DNA of 64,000 nucleotides, taken from positions 23,492,436 to 23,556,435 of the forward strand of contig CM040762.1 of the NCBI GenBank assembly GCA_022829145.1, written 5' to 3'. A model generated the notes under the pieces. It saw only the letters and a program-made list of their open reading frames with translations, had not been told where the DNA came from and did no database searches. Position numbers and translations under genes: made by a program. This document shows positions 53,899-62,800 of this stretch, in pieces. The stretch is from Albula goreensis (lineage: Eukaryota > Chordata > Actinopteri > Albuliformes > Albulidae). The stretch's first letter is position 1, and each line of letters opens with the position of its first letter.

Positions 53899-56800
53899 TG
53901 TGTGTCGGATTGATCGAATGCCATTTTAAAGCGCCTTCCTCCTCTCGCTCTTCCAGAGGCGATGCAGGAGAAGATGCTGGTGACCTGGACTTCAGCGCTT
54001 TACTAAAGAAAAGGTGAGAGATGTTCAGTACTTTGGGAACCAGAGTGCTTTTGTCTGCAAAGATGGTCTTCCGTTTTGCTTATCCAGAAAGGCTGGCTGA
54101 TTTATTCCCTTGTGCTCTCTGGTAACCAGCTAAATTAACTAAATTTGATGCTGCTTTTTACATGTGATAGATATCAGTCACCCAGCCCTTCCACAACCTG
54201 TAAAATGTGTCCTCAGTCTCCCAGCCCATAGACACAGTGTAAAATATGCCCTCAGTCACCCAGCCAATAGACACACTAAAATGCGCCCTCAGTCACCCAG
54301 CCCATAGACACACTGTTACACCCTCACTCACCCAGCCCTCAGTCTCCCAGGCGTTCAACACACTGTAAAATACATCCTCAGTCTCCCAGCCATTCAACAT
54401 ACTGTAAAATGTGTCTTCAGTCTTGTGCCTTCCCCATCTTCTCTCTGTCTGCCTTAATCCCCAGCCTCTGTCAGAGTAAGTGTTGGCTTTTTCAGTATAC
54501 TGTATGCAATGAATGTGTGATCAATGTGGACAGGGGAAATGCTGGTCTCTGTTGTTCATTGTGCTTGTTTGTTTTTGTCTCTTTTTCCTCTTCCTTCGCA
54601 AGGCTTGGCCCCCGGTCGACAAAGCAAGTCCATTCTCTTTTGCGTTATTTGCTTTTGGCTAAGGATTCCTGAAAGTCTAAACTGTCTTGTCCTCTTCGTT
54701 CCTGGCCTGTGTCTGATGCTCTCTCTTTCTCTCCGCTCCAGGGAGGTCAAACAGGAGCTTCCGAAGGAAGAGGTGGATGTTTGGGAGATCTTAAAGGAAG
54801 CGAAGCCCTGCGACTATGAGAAGATTGCCTTTGAGTATGGCATCACAGACCTGAGGGGCATGCTCAAGCGTTTGAAGAAGATGAGGAAGGTGGAGCCCAA
54901 AAAGTGTGATGGTGAGGTGTAGGTGTGTGTGTATGTGTGTGTGTGTGTGAGTCTCACAAATCCTCTCACAATCACTTTCCAAGTAAAACCACCTGTTCTA
55001 TAAGCACAAATCTTCCATGTAGATTTTCAATGTTCATCTATATATCTTCTGGATATATTTTATTTGACTTCTTGTAGCTGTGGGGAAGGTGAGCATGTGA
55101 GAATGTTGAGTGGAATGTGTGTGGTTCTTCTTTAGGTTGAGATGGTGACGTTCAGGCATATAGATAGACTGACCATTATGGTGTAATGTGTTTTATTATG
55201 TTAATGATAATAGGTGAGATAAAAAAAAATGCTGATGAATAGTAACGATATGTGTTTGTTGTGAATTAGCATCTCATTCTCTGTTGCCCGTAGCCTTCCT
55301 GAGGAAGCTGGATGCGGCCTACTCTGTAGACAAGGGTAAGAGGATCCAGCTGTCTGTGGAGGTGGCGGATCCTAACGCTCAAGTCAAATGGCTGAAGAAC
55401 GGACAGGAGATCAAACCCTCAGCCAAGTAAGAGACGGTGTACTGGAGGCGTAGCTGGTCAGGCACATGCTGATTCTGCAGAGAGAGAGACCCATTCCTGG
55501 GTCAAAAAAGCGTGGTGCTTAGGTAAAACCTCTTCAGTTTCTTCTTTCGGAGGAGGCTTCAAGTTTCTCCTTCTCTGCTCCATCAATGTATCCTACCATG
55601 GAAGTCTTTTCACATTTCTTCGTCTCACTCTGCACTCTGCAAAGTCAGGATGTGCAGCTGGTCAACCGGTTGTGATTGGGTTGGAATTAGAGGGTTCATG
55701 TGGCCTTTGTTTTATGTGTGTGCATTAAGCAGTGAGCTTGTATCTGAAGTGTATTGATACTTGTGGGGCAGTAGGATTAAGAGGTCATGGGGTTCACTAC
55801 TGTATTTTAGGAAAGGCTGAGTTGAACTGCATGGGCAGGCAAGCATAAGCAAGTCTTATTCTGGCTGTCAGGGTCATGTGGGGATACGAGACTGACTGAG
55901 AAATCTAACTCTGGAACTGTGGAGGAGAACTGACCCACAGGAGAGCGTAGCATTAGGGTCTAAAGGGGTTAATATGTACATGCGCTGAAACAGAAGCTTT
56001 GGCACATAATTATGACATCACCAGTCATACCTGTTTCGAGGCTGTCATATGCATGGCAACTGCTGAGACATTTTACCCAGTATTCCGTTATTCAGTCATA
56101 CAGGAGGATATTTATAGAACCTGTCTTCCACTCAATAAACGGATTAGATAGTGCTTGTTGCTGAACCTTTTTCAGAAGAGACTCTGGGCTGTGTTTATAA
56201 CTGGCCTATAATATATCATAGATTTCTGAGTGATTCCACCGTTTTTGTTAATCTCTACCACCCACCTTCAGCGCCCACATACTCTCATTGACTTTCACCT
56301 CACTTCCTGTCTGCCAGGTATGTGTTTGAGAGTCAGGGGAACAAGAGGACCCTCACCATTAACAGGTGCAATCTGTCGGACGACGCGGCCTATGAGTGCG
56401 TAATTGGGGAGGACAAGAGCTTCACAGAGGTCTTCGTTAAGGGTAAATCCACAGTGGTGTCACGCTTAGCCTGACAGTGTCGCAATGATGTGGTAATGAT
56501 GACGATGTCACAGTGGTGATGTAATGATGATGATGTCACAGTAATGATGTAATGATCTCAGGACTGCTACAGCGATATTCTATTCCTCACATTCTTCCAC
56601 AGAGCCTCCCATTACCATCACCAAGCTGCTGGATGACGTGCATACGGTGGTTGGAGAAAGGGTGGAGTTTGAGGTGGAGGTTTCAGAGGAGGGTGCCAAT
56701 GTTAAATGGTATGTGTACTCAAGTTTTTATACGAGATAATGAGATATCATTCTTACAATCTGTGTCTCTGCCAGTGTGCACATTTGTATTAATGTAGATG

Positions 56801-59800
56801 TCAATTTTTGTTGATCTCTCACTTTTGTTTGGAGGGTATATGTAATAAGGTCAGTCTCTCTCTCTCTCTTTCCCTCCCTCTCTCTCTCCCTCCTCAGGAT
56901 GAAAGATGGAGTAGAGCTGACGAGAGATGGAAAGTACCGCTTCAAGAAAGATGGGAAGAAGCACTGGTTGATCATTAATGAGGCCAGCAAAGAAGACATT
57001 GGAATGTTCTATGTTTACACCAACGGGGGGGAGTCCAAGGCTGAACTGGAAGTGGAAGGTACCATGTCATAGGCTACCTCTTGTATATGAAAAATTCTTT
57101 TTGTTTTTGGTGTTCTTCTCATACCTACTTTCGAATGGCATTGTAAAACCTCTTTCACATTTAAACACTCAAATAAAAATTTTATATGCTGGCAGCCCAT
57201 TCACAAATGAAAACAAAAATATATTATGCTTTTTCAGGTCTCCAATATTGAACAGAATATCATAAAATGAAATAAAATAGTGTCTTTGCATCTCTTGCAT
57301 TTTATACAACAACACATATTAATTAATTAATGGGCATGTCTGTAATTCCCTTCCCTGGGTCAAACAAGGGTGGTGCTTAGGTAAAACCTCTTCAACCAAT
57401 CACCAGTCTTCATGATATGGCATCAACATGTTTAGCGTTTTTCCCATTTTCAACCTTCACTAGCGAAAAACAAATCATTTATCATTACTTTTAGATGTTA
57501 CTTTTTTGAATAAATGAGCAAAAATATTAGTTTAAACGACACAAAAACATAGTTGCTTTGACTCACCTGATTGGTAGCCATTTTGGCTTAGTTCCTAACA
57601 TCAGCAAATAACTATTGCAAGCTAACTTAACTAGTTAGCTGGGTAACTTTAATTTTGGATAATTTATTGGTTTCAATGACTCAATAAAATAGTTATTTTA
57701 GCTGACGTTAGCTGGCTTGCAAGTGTGTAATTCCACTAAATCCCCCCCTCTTGCATCTGTCCCTCTCAGATAAGGAGCTGGAGGTTCTGCAGAGCATTGC
57801 GGACCTCACGGTGAAGGCTCAGGAACAGGCCGTGTTCAGGTGCGAGGTGTCCGACGAAAAAGTCACTGGAAAATGGCTCAAGGATGGAGTGGAGGTCAAA
57901 CCCAGCGATCGCATCAAAATGACGCACATTGGAAGGTAAACGCAGTCTGGATATAGAGGATAACCCATTCAATCTTATACGCAACTTTCAGGTAGCATTC
58001 ATCATAGGTAAACCACTGTTACCTGTTCACAACGAGCCCACCTAGTGTACGTGTATAGGTTGGGACTTATGGTGAAATGGAGAGGATGAAGTATAAAATG
58101 AGAAAGCAGAATGAGGATTTGGGCGGCTGGTTGAAGTCCTGCGTTAGATTGAGCTGTTAAAGCATGTGTCACTATGCCTGTGTGGCTATGCTATGGCGGG
58201 CAAAGTTGACTCCACCCTTTCCCCTCCCTGCCGGCAGAGTCCATAAACTCACCATAGACAACGTGAAGGCCGAAGATGCGGGAGACTACACCTTCATCCC
58301 TGACGGATATGCCCTCTCACTGTCTGCCAAACTCAACTTCTTAGGTAAGATGAGGAAAAATGGAGGGCTGAGTTCATACAGTCAACATGGATTCCTGTCA
58401 TTCTAGGACTCCCAGCATGGGTGGACCATCAACATATTACCAAATGGCTTAAGATTATGTATTGTCATATCCTGAACTGTATTCTCATTATGACATTATT
58501 CAATGTTTAGTGTACATTAGTATCTTAAATAACAAGGGTTTATACTGACATTCATCTCTCTGTCTTCCAGAAATCAAGATTGAGTATGTACCCCGTCAAG
58601 GTAGGTCTGGTAGTGTGTTGTATGCTATTTTTCATTGTAAAGTGTGTCCTTTTCAAGGTAGTAATTATTGCCTCCATCTCTCCCCACCCCTCCCCCCCTG
58701 CTTCCCTCAGACCCTCCAAAGATCCACCTGGACACCAGCGGCGTAGGCTCCCAAAATACTATCACCGTTGTTGCGGGCAACAAGCTCCGCCTAGACGTGG
58801 AGATCACAGGAGAGCCAGCCCCCACAGTCTGCTGGATGAAAGGAGACACAGTGAGAGTTCATACCACACCCTTCATAGTACAGCAAATTCACAGCCTCTC
58901 CTTCACAGAGCAGCAGATCCATAGCCTCTCCTTCACAGACCAGCAGATTCACAGCCCCTCCTTCACAGTAGAACAGATTCACAGCCCCTCCTTCACAGTC
59001 CAGCAGATTCACAGCTCCTCCTTCCCAGTCCAGCAGATTCACAGCTCCTTCTCCCTTACAGTACTGCAGGGTCATAGTGTAGTTTAATGTTAGAGAGCTG
59101 GGCTTGTAGCTCAGAGGTTGCAGTGCAGTTTAATATTAGGAGCTGGTCTTGTACCTCAGGTTACAGTGTTGTATAATGGTTAGGGAGCTGGGCTTGTAGC
59201 TCAGAGGTTACAGTGTAGCATAATGGTTGGGAGCTGGGCTTGTAGCTCAGAGGTTACAGTGTAGTATAATGGTTAAAGAAGCTGGGCTTGTAGCTCAGAG
59301 GTTACAGTGTAGTATAATGGTTGGGGAGCTGGGCTTGTTGCTCAGAGGTTACAGTGCAGTATAATGTTAGCTGGGATGCTGTACCTTTGAGTGTTAAGCT
59401 GCATGAGTGGTTTGTATATACAGAAAGTCCTGATATAAAATGTGTAACTAACTCTAGATAAGAGCATCTTGAACATGTAAATGTCGTAGTGCTGTCTGAG
59501 GAGTCTAAACACATTATTTTCATGTGGCACCTATTTTGTATTGAAAGCTGTGATCACTTGGTGAGGAAGCTACTAGCTGTTTAGCACACTCATGCTTGGT
59601 CTCCTTTCAGCCAATCGTGGAAACTGAAGGCCGGGTAAGAGTGGAGACCAGGAAGACCCTGAGCAGCTTTGTGATTGAGGGTGCAGAGAAGGTCGACGAG
59701 GGAAGGTACACCATTACTGTCACCAACCCAGCCGGAGAAGACAAAGCTGTACTTAACATCAGGATCGTGGGTTTGTAAATTCATAATGCATAAATACCAT

Positions 59801-62800
59801 AAATACACCTGTTTACTGGTCTACTTTACCTTGCTGTCACAAACCTTTGATTTTATTTAATCTCCTTCTGATTTGATGTCCCAGTTTCTCTCTTAACCTA
59901 AGAAAGTCTGAACTTGCTGAATTCTAGACCTAGTCTGGATTTTGTAAATTTACCACATGTGGTATTTTTGTTCAGATTGCCAAATTGATCAATTCCCACA
60001 TCTTCTTTAATAGGGTTACACAATATTACAAAATGTATTATTGGCAACCAGCTGTTACATTATTCTGGTTCAGCTTTGTTGTTTTTAGTCTGATCGTCTT
60101 GTTTAGTATGGGCGTGGTGCTTGGGAGTGGTTTCCTGTTTGCTGAGTTAACCCCACCCTCTCCCCAGATGTGCCGAACCCTCCTTTGAATGTGAAGTGCA
60201 CAGCAGTAGGAGAGGACTATGCCACCATCACCTGGGAGCCACCCACATTTGATGGGGGCGTACCACTTAAAGGTACTTCCTCCCGCCTTGAGTCATTGTG
60301 TTTCAGTTCAGTAAATTATCCAAACCAGCATAGACAGGACACATTATGTCAACATAGGCCACGCCCAGAAATTTCATTGGCTTATACTGTGGCCACATAC
60401 TTCAGCGTAAAAACTTTTCTTAGGCTGGGATTTTATATCACAGTCAGTAGATGCTGTATACCAAATTTAGGGTAAATTGATCAAACTTTCAAGGAGAAAA
60501 TAGATTTGTAAATGTTTTTATTGAATTCAAATGGCAGAAATCCAATATGGTTCATCTCTTTGGTGGGTTTCTCATTTATCATGAGGTGAGGCATCTAACA
60601 GAACTAGTTTTTTATCCCCAACACAAAAAGGTAAAAATATATGATCTTTTCAATCCAAAGATATTTCATTTTGCTCTTAGCACCGCCATTGTGACAATTA
60701 TATTAATTTTATACAGACTGATCTTTGGCAAATCCTAAATAAGCCAGCAAAATTTCATCATGCATCATAGTTAGGTTAAAGGCTGCTGAAACCTGATTGG
60801 CTGATGGTGGGAATGTTCTATGAGCAATTACCTTATCGTTAAAGTTTTTTCAAAGACCTTTGACCAAAATTCCCAATGTCAGCTTCATCAGGCAATTGTT
60901 TTGACCATTTTGCTTTAGCACTCCCTATTGAAAAATTTACATCAAGTTTAGCATCAGCATGTGGTATATATCAAAGTTATGAAGTTTTGTCGTAATTGGA
61001 CATTGCGTTCAGGAGTTATGCTTCACTAGACGCATTGAGGCCACACCCAAAAATTTCATTGGCTTATTTTGGCTGCATACTTCAGCATAGAAACTTTTCT
61101 TAACTCTGACTTGATGATCTTTGTCTTTAAGATCTTGCTGTAAGTACATGCTGTGTACCAAATTTAGTGCAAATCAGACATCAAACTATCTAGGAAAAAT
61201 CCAATATGATGGACTTAAATAGTCAAGGCTTTTTTGCTTAGCTGCATCCAGGGAATCTGTGAAAAAAAAACTCACTCTAGGCCAAAAGGTTCATTAGTTA
61301 TGTAACGTTTCTCTCACTAAATATTATTTTTTATTTAATTTTTTTAATAGAACACTTTTCAAGTGTTGTAGCACATAGTGCTTCAGCAAACAATACATAA
61401 TGATATCAGAACACATGAAGATAATAAGTTAATACTATATTACAGATATTTAAAAAAGCAATTAAAAAAAGAAACTTTCATAAAACAATTGAAGTGCCTC
61501 TATAATATTTCTCTTAAAAGACAAATGTCTATAGAAAGATTATTTGAGAGACTAGAAGCTAATATGTAGAATGAACCTTTATCTTTGACCTAGACTCTGA
61601 AATAACCAACAACCTAATAATGGTTATGCAATAATGGTTTTTCTAGCACGCAAAAACTGTCTGTCTGTATCCATGTAGCATGGCTAAGTTGTGTGAATGT
61701 TCTTAAGCCAAGGCTAAGCTATATCTATTTTTTGTACCTGTGTTAAGATGAGTATTATGTTCTTGTGCCCGTGTTAAGTTATGTCTATGTTTTTGAACCC
61801 ATAATCTTGTCTGCAGGCTATCTGATGGAAAGGAAGAAAAAAGGCTCCTCAAGGTGGACAAAACTGAATTTTGACATTTATGAGTCAACAACCTACGAAG
61901 CCAAGAAGATGATCGAGGGTGTGCTGTATGAGATGAGGGTCTTTGCCGTTAATGGCATCGGTGTCTCCCAGCCCAGTTCCAACTCCAAACCCTTCATGCC
62001 CATTGGTGCGTAAAGAACTCCCAGCATCCCTCCTCTGTTGATCTGTCATCTTCACTGTCCATCCTGTGCCAGCAGCAGCTGCATGCTCCGCTAATCTACC
62101 TCCGCTCCCCCCCCTCACTGCAGCTCCGACCAGCGAGCCCACCCGCCTCGCCGTGGATGATGTCACAGACAGCACCTGCTCCCTGAAGTGGCTTCCCCCA
62201 GATAGAATAGGAGCAGGGGGTATCGATGGCTACATCATCGAGTACTGCGTAGAGGGAGGTAAGGGACGTGTGGGTGGAACTGAAATGTCTAAACCTAACC
62301 AAAACCCAAACCCTTTCCTTAACCCTAACCCTAACACTAACCCTTACTCTAACCCTTACCCTAATCCTTACCCTTTCCTTTTTTAAGAATACATTTATAT
62401 AAGTTTACAATTCAACACAATACTACCTGAGACAGTTCAGACAGTGACACCAGCATTATATTATATTATATTATATTATATTATATTATATTATATTATA
62501 TTATAAATTAATAGATATGTTCTCATGCAAATCCACCAAATCCAAAATCTTTTAGAGGGTAGAGAATCACAGTTAGGAGAATCTTGTGTATTTATATCAC
62601 AGAATAACAGCCAGCATTTCTTCTTTCTTTGCCCTCTGCCTCTTGTCTCCTCGTTACTTTCTCATCTCTCTCCAGCCTGCTGGTCCCCTGTGCTCCATCG
62701 CTCACTTTTTCTGCTCTCTCTCTTTCCTGTCTTAGGCACAGACTGGATCCCTGCCAACACGGATCCCGTTGAGAAGAACCATTACACAGTCAGGGGACTG

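Noticed and set aside
58668..59087. 139-codon open frame around exon 44
   Set aside because: The exon ends at the donor after 58850; the remainder is the 30-bp intronic repeat.
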